A DNA stretch of 64,000 nucleotides, taken from assembly GCF_035994185.1 (NCBI RefSeq), contig NZ_CP108538.1, forward strand, positions 5,433,501 to 5,497,500. Direction: 5' to 3'. Numbering within the stretch: the first letter of the stretch is position 1; the number at the start of each line of letters is the position of its first letter. Position numbers and translations under genes: made by a program. Shown in pieces: positions 44,593-55,319 of the stretch. The notes beneath the pieces were generated by a model. The model saw nothing but the letters and a program-made list of their open reading frames with translations. It did no database searches and had not been told where the DNA came from. Origin of the DNA: Streptomyces sp. NBC_01217 (lineage in GTDB: Bacteria; Actinomycetota; Actinomycetes; Streptomycetales; Streptomycetaceae).

Positions 44593-44642
44593 CTGCGCCC
44601 CTGGCCCCCTGCGAACAACCAGCCGGGTGGTCGGGGGCGCAG
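44593..44642 (+). promoter_or_regulatory. Hairpin between groES and groEL1
   Basis: CTGCGCCCC (44593-44601) pairs with GGGGCGCAG (44634-44642) across a 32-base loop. It may be an RNA-processing or attenuation site that separates groES and groEL levels; only the symmetry supports it. Confidence 0.4.
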
Positions 44643-44651
44643 TTCGTTTGA

Positions 44652-46295
<1,644 letters not shown>

Positions 46296-46320
46296 CGTGT
46301 AGCTCGACCCAGCCACTGAG

Positions 46321-46349
46321 GCCCGGTACCCCGTCGCGGGGTACCGGGC
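46321..46349 (+). terminator. Terminator of groES-groEL1
   Basis: GCCCGGTACCCC (46321-46332) pairs perfectly with GGGGTACCGGGC (46338-46349), 12-bp stem and 5-nt loop, followed by TTCGGCTTT. Confidence 0.92.
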
Positions 46350-46359
46350 TTCGGCTTTC

Positions 46360-46381
46360 AGCCCGTCCGGCGTTCGAGGAC
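46360..46381 (-). repeat. Dispersed intergenic repeat, copy 3
   Basis: AGCCCGTCCGGCG then TTCGAGGAC, the same repeat as copies 1 and 2 with two differing bases in the centre. It lies right after the groEL1 terminator. Confidence 0.75.
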
Positions 46382-46415
46382 CGGGATCCGGGGGGAGCCC
46401 CGGCTGGAGGCCCCG

Positions 46416-46990
46416 TCACGCCGAGCGCCGCAGCGCCCCCGCCCGGACCGGGTCCGCGAAGGGCAGGCCGGCCGCGAACCGCTCCAGCTCATCCAGCGCC
46501 TGATCGGCCATCCGATGCAGCTCATCGCCCAGCGAACCCGCGACGTGCGGAGTCAGCAGCACATTCGGCAGCTCGTACAACGGCGAACGCGCAGGCGGAA
46601 GTTCCGGCTCCGTCACATCGAGCACCGCATGCAGCCGCCCGCTCGTCAGCTCGGGCAGCAGCGCCTCCTCGTCGACCAGCGATCCCCGCGCCGTGTTGAT
46701 CAGCGTCACCCCGTCCGCCATGGCCGACAGCTGCGCCGCGCCGATCAGATGGTGCGTCTCGGGAAGCTGCGGCGCGTGCACCGAGACGACCGAGCTGCCC
46801 GCGCACAGCTCGTCGAGCGAGGTGAGCCGCACACCGAGCCGCGCCGCCTCCGGACCGTCCACGTACGGGTCGTACAGCAGGACGTCCAGGTCGAAGGGGC
46901 GCAGCAGCTCGATCACGCGCCGGCCGATGCGCGAGGCACCGACGATGCCGACGGTACGGCGGTAGTTGCCGCAGCCGTCGAGCTCCGCGA
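46416..46990 (-). pseudogene. Truncated D-2-hydroxyacid dehydrogenase (3' part)
   Basis: The frame encodes the NAD-binding half: G-N-Y-R-R-T-V-G-I-V-G-A-S-R-I-G (Rossmann), then N-T-A-R-G-S-L-V-D-E-E-A-L (catalytic Arg), V-T-E-P-E-L-P (Glu) and L-L-T-P-H-V-A-G-S (His). About 190 residues are present against about 320-340 for the family, and the N-terminal substrate domain is missing. Upstream it runs directly into the 5' part of a solute-binding-protein gene in another frame. A GTG at 46916 could in principle start a fragment. Judged non-functional. Confidence 0.85.
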
Positions 46991-46992
46991 GC

Positions 46993-47313
46993 GTCCGGGA
47001 ACTGCGGATACTCGATGGAGACCAGGTCGGGGGCGTTGCCCGCCTTCACCGCGTTGGAGATCTTGGCGTAGCCGCCCGCGTTGCCGGACGGGATCTCCTC
47101 GTAGACCACCTCGATGTTCTTGTGCGAGGCGTTGAACGCGTCAACGACCTCCTTGGACCCCATGGCCCAGCCCCAGAAGGTGATGCTGACGGGCTTGCCG
47201 TCGCTTCCGGCGGTGGAGGAGTCGTCGCCGCTGCCGCCACAGGCCGTGAGAACGGCGAGGGCGGTGACGGCGCCGACTATGGCGAGGGACGTTCTGCTCG
47301 AACTGCGGCTCAC
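46993..47313 (-). pseudogene. Truncated sugar ABC transporter solute-binding lipoprotein (5' part)
   Basis: About 107 codons from GTG 47313 (CAGGAG seven bases upstream). Lipoprotein signal with lipobox L-T-A-C, then D-G-K-P-V-S-I-T-F-W-G-W-A-M-G-S-K-E and A-P-D-L-V-S-I-E-Y-P-Q-F-P-D, the start of a family 1 (sugar) binding protein that should be about 430 aa. Similarity stops at P-D (46993); then comes out-of-frame dehydrogenase sequence. The ribosome site and signal are still intact. Confidence 0.85.
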
Positions 47314-47399
47314 AGCGAGGCTCCTGAACAGGCGACGACATTGGCGTTGGCCGTGATCCTTGGACCAGCCGTGACCGAAGTTAAGAGCGAAAGAGCGAT

Positions 47400-47407
47400 T
47401 GATCGAA
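47400..47407 (-). promoter_or_regulatory. TGATCGAA operator candidate before the solute-binding gene
   Basis: TGATCGAA in the context ATTGATCGAAAA, 87 bases upstream of the GTG of the truncated solute-binding gene. The same octamer occurs three times upstream of the regulator at 47485-48585. Confidence 0.6.
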
Positions 47408-47484
47408 AAAAGATCAGATGAGTTGCGTACGGAAGTGCTGCGGGATGCTCTGCGGGAGGGGTGCGCGGAGGCCCGCAGCACCGC

Positions 47485-48585
47485 CTACGACAGGGGCGCT
47501 CCGCAGGAGTCGCGGACCCGCAGTTGCGGGAGCAGCGTCAGATGCCGCCGGGGCGTGTCCGTGCCCTGGCCGAGCCGCTCCACCAGCAGTTCTGTCGCAT
47601 GGCGGCCCACTTCGCGCTTGGGCGGCGCGACCGCCGTGAGCGGGGTGTCCGCTAGGGCCGCCACCTCGTCGTCGTACGCGATCAGCGCCAGATCGTCCGG
47701 CACCCGCACACCGAGCTCGGCCAGGCGCTGTACCACCTGGATCGCGTCCACGTCGTTATGGATCAGCGCCGCCGTCGCCACCCCTGAGCGGACGGCCTCG
47801 CGCAGCGCCCGCACGGCCTCTTCGAAGGCGTCCGGAGCGAGTTCGGCCGGTACGGAATCGATCACGTCCTGCGGTGCGCGCAGCCCGAGCACGGACAGCG
47901 CCTCCGCGTACCCGGACCGCACGGCGACGGCGGTCGGGGAGTCCGCCCGGGCCATCAGCAGCGGCGCCCCGTGCCCGAGGTCCACCAGGTGGCGTACGGC
48001 GAGCAGCACCCCGTGCGCATGGTCGGAGCAGACCCGGTCCAGGCCGTCCAGCGGGGAGCCCGCGGCGGGCCTGCGCTCCAGCAGGACGGTCGGCACGGGC
48101 AGCGAGGCGATCCAGTCGCCGAACGCGGCGGGGTCGCCCGGGTGCTGCCAGCCCGGCGCGACCAGCAGTCCCTCGGCGCCCGCGGAGAGCAGGCCCTCGG
48201 TGCGGGCCTGGTCCTCCCGCGGCCGGTAGTCGGAGATCCGCAGGATCAGCCGGGCGCCCACCCTGGCGGCGGCCTCGTGGGCCCCGCGGATGACCTCGGC
48301 GAAGTAGTACGTCGACGAGGGCGCGAGCATGCCGAGGACCAGGCCGCTGCCGGGGCCGCCGGGCCCAGCGGTGGCGGCGGAAGCGGCGTGAGCGGCGCCC
48401 TGCGGCCAGGACACCGAGCCGTGGACCCGGTCGAGCAGGCCCCGGCCGGCCAGCTCCTCCACGTCCCGGCGCACCGTGACGGGCGAGACCCCCAGCTGGG
48501 CGGCCAGATCCGAGACCCGGGCCGAGCCCCGTTCCCGTACCAGCCCCAGTAGGCGGTCATGACGTTCAGCAGCACTTTCGCGCAC
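47485..48585 (-). CDS. DeoR/LacI-type sugar regulator
   Basis: 366 aa. N-terminal DeoR-style helix-turn-helix (V-S-D-L-A-A-Q-L-G-V-S-P-V-T-V-R-R-D, about 22-40), then a periplasmic-binding-like effector domain from about 80 (L-V-L-G-M-L-A-P-S-S-T-Y-Y-F; later V-P-D-D-L-A-L-I-A-Y-D-D-E). Such proteins repress sugar uptake operons. GTG 48585 follows GAGGGGACTGCCGCC. Intact, unlike its presumed target operon immediately downstream. Confidence 0.9.
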   Translation of the reverse strand: MRESAAERHDRLLGLVRERGSARVSDLAAQLGVSPVTVRRDVEELAGRGLLDRVHGSVSWPQGAAHAASAATAGPGGPGSGLVLGMLAPSSTYYFAEVIRGAHEAAARVGARLILRISDYRPREDQARTEGLLSAGAEGLLVAPGWQHPGDPAAFGDWIASLPVPTVLLERRPAAGSPLDGLDRVCSDHAHGVLLAVRHLVDLGHGAPLLMARADSPTAVAVRSGYAEALSVLGLRAPQDVIDSVPAELAPDAFEEAVRALREAVRSGVATAALIHNDVDAIQVVQRLAELGVRVPDDLALIAYDDEVAALADTPLTAVAPPKREVGRHATELLVERLGQGTDTPRRHLTLLPQLRVRDSCGAPLS

Positions 48586-48664
48586 GGCGGCAGTCCCCTC
48601 GCAGTGTGTGGCCCGGCCCCCGGTCCGGCCGGCGCCGGGGCCGTTGTCCGACCCTAGACCAACG

Positions 48665-48719
48665 TGATCGAATGATGAGAGTTTCGATCATTCAAGCGCG
48701 ATCCATTGGCATTCGATCA
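48665..48719 (-). promoter_or_regulatory. Three TGATCGAA operator candidates upstream of the regulator
   Basis: TGATCGAA at 48665-48672 and its complement TTCGATCA at 48683-48690 and 48712-48719, 80-134 bases upstream of the regulator GTG. The first two face each other. With the copy at 47400 this fits autoregulation plus control of the downstream operon. Confidence 0.6.
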
Positions 48720-48758
48720 AACCAGGTCCAGGATTTCGGCGATGCCGTAACCGCCCGC

Positions 48759-49532
48759 TCACTGCGGTCCGTACTTGCGGCCCGTCTTGGAGCTGACCCC
48801 TCCGAGCAGGCCGCGCGGCGTCACCTTCACGAGCCCCATAAGCGCCTTGTACCGGGGGTCCGGGATCGAGACCGACTTGCCGCGTGCCAGATCCGCCAGG
48901 GCCGTCGCCACCAGCTTGTCCGCGTCGAGCCACATCCAGCCCGGAATGTTGCCGGTCCCCATCCCGGCCCGCTCGTGGAACTCCGTCCGTACGAAGCCCG
49001 GGCACAGTGCCATCAGCCGCACCCCCGAATCGGCCAGGTCCTTCGCCGCGCCCTGGGTGAACTGCACGACCCACGCCTTGGACGCCCCGTACGTCCCGCG
49101 CGGCACGAACGCCGCCACCGAGGCCACATTGACGACCCCGCCCCGCCCGCGCTCCTTCATCCCGGCCGCGGCCGCCGAGGTCAGCCGCAGCACCGCCTCG
49201 CAGTGCACCTTCAGCATGTTCAGCTCGTCGGCCATGGGCACCTCCAGATAGCGGCCCCTGTTGCCGAACCCGGCGTTGTTGACCAGCAGATCGACGGGAT
49301 GGTGACGGTCCGTCAACCGGTCCTCGACCGCGGCGATCCCCTTGTCCCCGGACAGGTCGGCCGTCAGCACCTCGGCCTCGATGCCGTGCCGGTCGTGCAG
49401 TTCGGTCGCCTGCTCGCGCAGCCGCTCTGTGTCGCGCGCCACCAGCACCAGGTTGTGCCCATCGGCCGCGAGCCGCCGCGCGAAGGCGGCTCCGATCCCT
49501 GCGGTCGCGCCCGTAATCAGTGCAGTCGTCAT
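48759..49532 (-). CDS. Short-chain dehydrogenase/reductase
   Basis: 257 aa from MTTALITGATAGIG. The classical SDR motifs are present: T-G-A-T-A-G-I-G at 7-14, N-N-A-G at 85-88, catalytic Ser138, Tyr148 and Lys152 (Y-G-A-S-K), and C-P-G-F-V-R-T. The product is a soluble NADP-type oxidoreductase of unknown substrate. The start could also be GTG 49541, adding three residues. It is separated from the regulator by the operator region. Confidence 0.92.
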   Translation of the reverse strand: MTTALITGATAGIGAAFARRLAADGHNLVLVARDTERLREQATELHDRHGIEAEVLTADLSGDKGIAAVEDRLTDRHHPVDLLVNNAGFGNRGRYLEVPMADELNMLKVHCEAVLRLTSAAAAGMKERGRGGVVNVASVAAFVPRGTYGASKAWVVQFTQGAAKDLADSGVRLMALCPGFVRTEFHERAGMGTGNIPGWMWLDADKLVATALADLARGKSVSIPDPRYKALMGLVKVTPRGLLGGVSSKTGRKYGPQ

Positions 49533-49567
49533 AGGCGGCACGTTAGTGCCTGCCGGGCACGCCGTGA

Positions 49568-50278
49568 TCAGCCGTCCGCCCCCTCCTTCTCCACGTACTT
49601 CAGGGCGGCGCGCAGCACCTCGGGATGCAGCGCGTCCCGGGCCGCGAGCAGCTTCGGCAGCAGCTCCCGACGCGTCGTCGACGCCTGGAACTCCAGCGCC
49701 ACGGTGACGTCGTGGTCGGGCCGGTACACGATCTCGACCGGGTCCCCGGCGCGGATCTCGCCCGGCTCGATCACCCGCAGATAGGCACCCGGAGCGGCCG
49801 CCCGGGTGAACCGCTTGACCCAGCCCTTCTCGTCGAGATGACCGGCGAACGTACGGCACGGAATCCGGCTCGACGACACCTCCAGGACCAGATCGGGGCC
49901 GATCCGCCAGCGCTCGCCGATCCTCGCGCCGCTCACGTCGAGACCACTGGTCGTCAGGTTCTCGCCGAACGCGCCATTGGCCAGCGGCCGGCCGAGCTCC
50001 CGCTCCCAGACGTCGAGTTCCTCTCGGGCGAAGGCGTACACGGCCTGGTCGGAGCCGCCGTGATGGCGCAGATCGGCCACCGTGTCCCCGGCCAGACCAC
50101 TGCCGCCGGTCCCCTTGGGGCCGGGGTCGGTGACGCGTACGGCGCCGTCGGCAGGCCGCTTGTCGATCCCGGTCACGCCGCTGGGGGCATCGGTGTACGC
50201 GGCGGCCTCGGGCCGCCCCACATTCACGGACAGCAGCTTCATCGGGCCCGTCGGCTTCATCGGCATCATCGGCTTCAT
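49568..50278 (-). CDS. MOSC-domain protein
   Basis: About 236 aa from ATG 50278; a second candidate at ATG 50242 (MKLLSVNVGRPE) gives 224 aa and aligns better with the family, the extra N-terminus being a K-P-M-M-P-M-K-P repeat. Motifs: L-R-H-H-G-G-S-D-Q-A-V-Y-A, E-N-L-T-T-S-G-L-D-V-S-G-A-R-I-G, S-S-S-R-I-P-C-R-T-F (conserved Cys), typical of YiiM-like MOSC proteins linked to molybdenum-cofactor-type sulfur chemistry. Divergent from the LysR gene. Confidence 0.9.
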   Translation of the reverse strand: MKPMMPMKPTGPMKLLSVNVGRPEAAAYTDAPSGVTGIDKRPADGAVRVTDPGPKGTGGSGLAGDTVADLRHHGGSDQAVYAFAREELDVWERELGRPLANGAFGENLTTSGLDVSGARIGERWRIGPDLVLEVSSSRIPCRTFAGHLDEKGWVKRFTRAAAPGAYLRVIEPGEIRAGDPVEIVYRPDHDVTVALEFQASTTRRELLPKLLAARDALHPEVLRAALKYVEKEGADG

Positions 50279-50359
50279 AGGGTCAAAACTAAGCACTCCA
50301 CCCTCAAAGATGCATGCCAATAATTCTTGCCCGGCCCAAGAGTCGCTTATGGTTGAAGG

Positions 50360-51250
50360 GTGATCGAAGCCCGTCATCTCCGTGTTCTGCGCGCCGTGGC
50401 CGCCACCGGCTCGTTCTCCGCCGCCGCCCGTGACCTGGGCTGCACCCAGCCCGCGGTCAGCCAGCAGATGAAGGCCCTGGAAGCCTCCGCGGGGACCACG
50501 CTGCTGATCCGTACGGGACGCGAGATGCGCCTTACCCAGGCGGGTGAGGCGCTGGTCCGGCACGCCTCGGGCATCCTCGCCGGGCTCACCGCCGCCGAGG
50601 AGGAGGTCGCCGCGATCGCCGGGCTGCGGGCCGGCCGGGTCCGGCTCGTCTCGTTCCCCAGCGGCAGCTCCACGCTGGTCCCCGGCGCCCTCGCGGCGCT
50701 GCGCGCGGCCCATCCCGGCACCCGGGTCTCCCTGGTCGAGGCCGAGCCGCCGCGCTCGGTCGAGATGCTGCGCGAGGGCGACTGCGACATCGCGCTGGCC
50801 TTCCGTTACGGCGTCTCCGGCGCGGAGTGGGACGACCTGGTCGTACGCCCGCTGCTCACCGACCGGCTGATCGGTCTGGTCCCCGAGGGGCACCCGCTGG
50901 CCGGTTCGGCCGCGGTCGGCATCGCCGAGCTGGCCGACGAGTCGTGGATCGCGGGCTGCCCGCGCTGTCGCCGCCAGCTGGTGGAGGTCTGCGAGCGGTC
51001 CGGCTTCACCCCCCGGATCGACTTCGCCACCGACGACTACCCGGCTGTGATCGGGCTGGTCGGGGCCGGGCTGGGGGTGGCCGTACTGCCGGAGCTGGCG
51101 CTCGAGTCGGTACGCCCCAAGGGGGCCCGTACCGTGACGGTCGAACCGGCCATCGAGCGCGAGATCGTCGCCCTGACCCTGCCCGACCTGGCCCGGGTGC
51201 CGGCGGTGGCGGCCACCCTGGACCGGCTGTCCCAGGCGGCTGCGCGCTGA
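50360..51250 (+). CDS. LysR-type transcriptional regulator
   Basis: 296 aa. Helix-turn-helix G-S-F-S-A-A-A-R-D-L-G-C-T-Q-P-A-V-S-Q-Q-M (about 17-37), then a two-lobe effector domain (V-R-L-V-S-F-P-S-G-S, G-D-C-D-I-A-L-A-F). GTG 50360. Divergent from the MOSC gene across 81 bases, a usual arrangement for LysR control of the neighbour; the effector is unknown. Confidence 0.92.
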   Translation: MIEARHLRVLRAVAATGSFSAAARDLGCTQPAVSQQMKALEASAGTTLLIRTGREMRLTQAGEALVRHASGILAGLTAAEEEVAAIAGLRAGRVRLVSFPSGSSTLVPGALAALRAAHPGTRVSLVEAEPPRSVEMLREGDCDIALAFRYGVSGAEWDDLVVRPLLTDRLIGLVPEGHPLAGSAAVGIAELADESWIAGCPRCRRQLVEVCERSGFTPRIDFATDDYPAVIGLVGAGLGVAVLPELALESVRPKGARTVTVEPAIEREIVALTLPDLARVPAVAATLDRLSQAAAR

Positions 51251-51337
51251 GCGGGGCCTGCCTGTGACCCGGCCCCCGTCAGTGGCCGGGTGAGATGCAG
51301 AAACGTTTTTCTATTTACGGTGCGGGGTGCGGCGGTA

Positions 51338-51673
51338 TCAACCGTGCCCCGAGGGGGACGGTGCGCCCGACGGCGCCGCTGCCGCGATCAGCCGGTTGCG
51401 GGCCCGTCCCATGAGCTCCTCGCGTTCGTCCTCGGTCAGTCCGCCCCACACTCCGTAGGGCTCTCGCACCGCCAGTGCGTGGGCCGCACACTCCGCGCGT
51501 ACCGGGCATCGCATGCAGACCTCTTTTGCCGAGTTCTCGCGGGCGCTCCGTGCCGCCCCGCGTTCACCCTCCGGGTGGAAGAACAGCGAGCTGTCGACCC
51601 CGCGGCAGGCCGCCAGCAGTTGCCAGTCCCACAGATCGGCGTTGGGTCCGGGAAGGCGGGAGAAATCTGCCAT
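51338..51673 (-). CDS. whiD: Sporulation regulator WhiD (WhiB-like iron-sulfur protein)
   Basis: WhiB-like [4Fe-4S] transcription cofactor needed for late sporulation, 111 aa. MADFSRLPGPNADLWDWQ at the N-terminus; the four cluster Cys are Cys23, Cys53, Cys56 and Cys62, and the G-V-W-G-G turn follows. Length and sequence match WhiD closely (from memory). ATG 51673 follows CGAGGGGACAAGCA; the ATG seven codons upstream is less likely. Divergent from bldM, as in S. coelicolor. Confidence 0.95.
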   Translation of the reverse strand: MADFSRLPGPNADLWDWQLLAACRGVDSSLFFHPEGERGAARSARENSAKEVCMRCPVRAECAAHALAVREPYGVWGGLTEDEREELMGRARNRLIAAAAPSGAPSPSGHG

Positions 51674-51742
51674 TGCTTGTCCCCTCGAAACCATGCTGAG
51701 TCGGAATCATCGTTGTCGTCCGATATTGACCGTGCCCATGAC

Positions 51743-51773
51743 ATTTACATCTACGGTGTAAGTAGATGTAAAT
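51743..51773 (-). promoter_or_regulatory. Perfect AT-rich inverted repeat upstream of whiD
   Basis: ATTTACATCTAC (51743-51754) and GTAGATGTAAAT (51762-51773), perfect 12-bp arms around GGTGTAA. It lies 70-100 bases upstream of the whiD ATG. Probably a regulator-binding site or an RNA hairpin in the leader; it matches no operator I know, and is not the BldM consensus. Confidence 0.75.
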
Positions 51774-51935
51774 ATGACTGATTGCGAATCTAGTCACAGA
51801 CACCAGCAAAAGGGAAGAAAACCCGCCAAATGGGGCATACCTTCATATGAAGTTTCGGTTGACGGTTGGATGAACCGCGTCGCTCTCCTCCGTGTGCGCG
51901 CCCTCACGTAGAGTGCCGATCTCATTCGTCCGACC

Positions 51936-51963
51936 CGTAACTCTTTCGAGTGACCATCGTTAA
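51936..51963 (+). promoter_or_regulatory. Sigma-BldN-type promoter of bldM
   Basis: CGTAAC at 51936-51941 and CGTTAA at 51958-51963 with a 16-base spacer. The known sigma-BldN consensus is CGTAAC-N16-CGTTGA (recollection), so this differs at one base. It corresponds to the sigma-BldN promoter described for bldM. Confidence 0.85.
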
Positions 51964-52086
51964 GAGGGCGGGGGCGGTTGACGGAAAAAGCGATCGGGCA
52001 GATGTCCGAGAGTGTCAACCGCTCAGGTGACGACTTGTAACAGCCTGGAGGCTCAAGGTGACGCGCATCAGCTGCGGAGGACGGTC

Positions 52087-52698
52087 ATGACATCCGTCCT
52101 CGTCTGCGACGACTCCCCGCTTGCCCGAGAGGCGCTCCGTCGCGCGGTCGCGACCGTGCCCGGCGTCGAGCGTGTGACGACGGCGGCCAACGGCGAGGAA
52201 GTCCTCCGCCGCTGGGGTGCCGACCGTTCGGATCTGATTCTGATGGACGTACGCATGCCCGGTCTGGGGGGTGTGGAGACGGTCCGGCGGCTGCTCTCCG
52301 CCGACCCCGGCGCCCGGATCATCATGCTGACCGTCGCCGAGGATCTCGACGGGGTCGCGCTCGCGGTCGCCGCCGGTGCCCGCGGCTATCTGCACAAGGA
52401 CGCCTCCCGCGCGGAGCTGCGGGCCACCGTCACCCAGGCGCTGGCCGATCCGACGTGGCGGCTCGCCCCGCGTCGGCTGCGGTCGGCCGAGATGGGTGCG
52501 GCGCCGACGCTCACCGCGCGGGAGATCCAGGTCCTCGAAGGAATGAGCCACGGCCGCTCGAACGCCGAGATCGGCCGTGAGCTGTTCCTCTCCGAGGACA
52601 CGGTGAAGACGCACGCCAGGCGTCTGTTCAAGAAGCTCGGCGCCTCGGACCGGGCGCACGCCGTCGCGCTCGGCTTCCGCTGGGGCCTGGTCCGCTGA
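52087..52698 (+). CDS. bldM: Developmental response regulator BldM
   Basis: Atypical NarL/FixJ response regulator required for aerial mycelium and sporulation, 203 aa. Receiver domain (1-120) with V-L-V-C-D-D and Asp54 (L-M-D-V-R-M-P-G); LuxR-type helix-turn-helix at the C-terminus (L-T-A-R-E-I-Q-V-L-E, then N-A-E-I-G-R-E-L-F-L-S-E-D-T-V-K-T-H). ATG 52087 follows GGAGGACGGTC. In S. coelicolor phosphorylation at Asp54 is reported to be dispensable. Followed by a strong terminator. Confidence 0.96.
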   Translation: MTSVLVCDDSPLAREALRRAVATVPGVERVTTAANGEEVLRRWGADRSDLILMDVRMPGLGGVETVRRLLSADPGARIIMLTVAEDLDGVALAVAAGARGYLHKDASRAELRATVTQALADPTWRLAPRRLRSAEMGAAPTLTAREIQVLEGMSHGRSNAEIGRELFLSEDTVKTHARRLFKKLGASDRAHAVALGFRWGLVR

Positions 52699-52728
52699 GG
52701 GCCGGCCATGGCCGGCAGACGGTCGACT

Positions 52729-52754
52729 CCCCGTCCGCACAACGGCGGACGGGG
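52729..52754 (+). terminator. Terminator of bldM
   Basis: CCCCGTCCGC (52729-52738) pairs with GCGGACGGGG (52745-52754), 10-bp stem, 6-nt loop. A separate perfect palindrome GCCGGCCATGGCCGGC lies just upstream at 52701-52716. Confidence 0.8.
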
Positions 52755-52905
52755 CGATGCGAGAGACGTGTGCGGGGCGGGCTCCGCCCCGCCGGTGGCG
52801 CCCTCCGCGCCGACGGTATGTGACGCTTCCCGGCCGATGCCGCATCCTTGAGATGTGGAGTTCCTCGGGAACGATTCGGTCGAGCGGAAGGGGAGGGCGC
52901 AGGAC

Positions 52906-53571
52906 ATGACTTCCGGCGCACCCGCTCATAACGCTTCGGTGCACAACTACGGACGCGGCGCCACGGATGACGCGGCTCCGGGGCACCATGGTCCGATGCG
53001 CGACGACGAGACGACGGTGATCGGTGCACTGGTGCACCGTGCTGTCGAGGGCGACGCGCAGGCCACCCATGATCTGCTGGCCCACGTCCACCCCCTCGCA
53101 CTGCGCTACTGCGGGTCCCGGCTGAACCGGCTGCCCGGTGATGCTCGCCACTTCGTGGAGGACCTGGCGCAGGAGGTCTGTGTCGCGGTGCTGATGGCGC
53201 TGCCGCGCTACAAGGACACCGGCAGGCCCTTCGAGGCCTTTGTCTTCGCCATCGCGGGCCACAAGGTCGCCGATCTCCAGCGGGCCGCCATGCGGCACCC
53301 CGGATCGACGGCCGTGCCCTCCGACGAGATGCCCGAGCGGCCGGACGATTCGCTCGGCCCGGAGGAGCGCGCGCTGCTCAGCAGCGATGCCGCCTGGGCC
53401 AAGCAGCTCCTCGCCAACCTCCCGGACAACCAGCGTGAGCTGCTCGTCCTGCGGGTCGCGGTCGGCCTGACCGCCGAGGAGACCGGACAGATGCTGGGCA
53501 TGTCGCCGGGCGCGGTCCGGGTCGCCCAGCACCGGGCCCTGAGCAGGCTGCGGGCCCTCGCGGAGCAGTGA
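52906..53571 (+). CDS. shbA: ECF sigma factor, probable ShbA (SigD-like)
   Basis: 221 aa from ATG 52906; an internal ATG 52996 would give 191 aa, closer to the usual ECF size, so the start is uncertain. Region 2: [16 protein letters not shown] and [10 protein letters not shown]; region 4: [30 protein letters not shown]. The position between bldM and guaB matches the S. coelicolor gene described as shbA, which drives transcription of hrdB (recollection); it is also the relative of mycobacterial SigD. Confident as an ECF, less so as ShbA. Confidence 0.8.
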   Translation: MTSGAPAHNASVHNYGRGATDDAAPGHHGPMRDDETTVIGALVHRAVEGDAQATHDLLAHVHPLALRYCGSRLNRLPGDARHFVEDLAQEVCVAVLMALPRYKDTGRPFEAFVFAIAGHKVADLQRAAMRHPGSTAVPSDEMPERPDDSLGPEERALLSSDAAWAKQLLANLPDNQRELLVLRVAVGLTAEETGQMLGMSPGAVRVAQHRALSRLRALAEQ

Positions 53572-53589
53572 CCCGGGCCCGCCCGGTTC

Positions 53590-53609
53590 CATACGAAAGG
53601 TTCCGTATG
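53590..53609 (+). promoter_or_regulatory. Inverted repeat upstream of guaB
   Basis: CATACG (53590-53595) and CGTATG (53604-53609) around eight bases; overlapping GGTTCC direct repeats at 53585 and 53600. It lies about 105-120 bases before the guaB ATG. Weak evidence for an operator. Confidence 0.35.
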
Positions 53610-53669
53610 AAGCTACAGAACCCCTAGGTGATCTTGCTCGTGGAATGAGACACCTCCGGAGGCCGTTAG

Positions 53670-55214
<1,545 letters not shown>

Positions 55215-55229
55215 CGCAACAGCGCAGCC

Positions 55230-55263
55230 GAGGGGCGGTCCGGGGTTCCCGGGACCGCCCCTC
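55230..55263 (+). terminator. Terminator of guaB
   Basis: GAGGGGCGGTCC (55230-55241) pairs perfectly with GGACCGCCCCTC (55252-55263), 12-bp stem, 10-nt loop, between guaB and guaB3. Confidence 0.85.
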
Positions 55264-55319
55264 AGCCGTGTGTCGGGGATACTGGACAGCGCAGACGTAG
55301 AGGGAAAGGCCACACCATC

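Larger units (their letters stand above)
51674..52086 (+). promoter_or_regulatory. whiD-bldM divergent control region
   Basis: 413 bases, much more AT-rich than its surroundings, with no gene. It holds the perfect inverted repeat at 51743-51773 (whiD side) and the sigma-BldN-type promoter at 51936-51963 (bldM side). A short frame on the plus strand (from 52012) runs into bldM and is not a separate gene. Confidence 0.8.
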
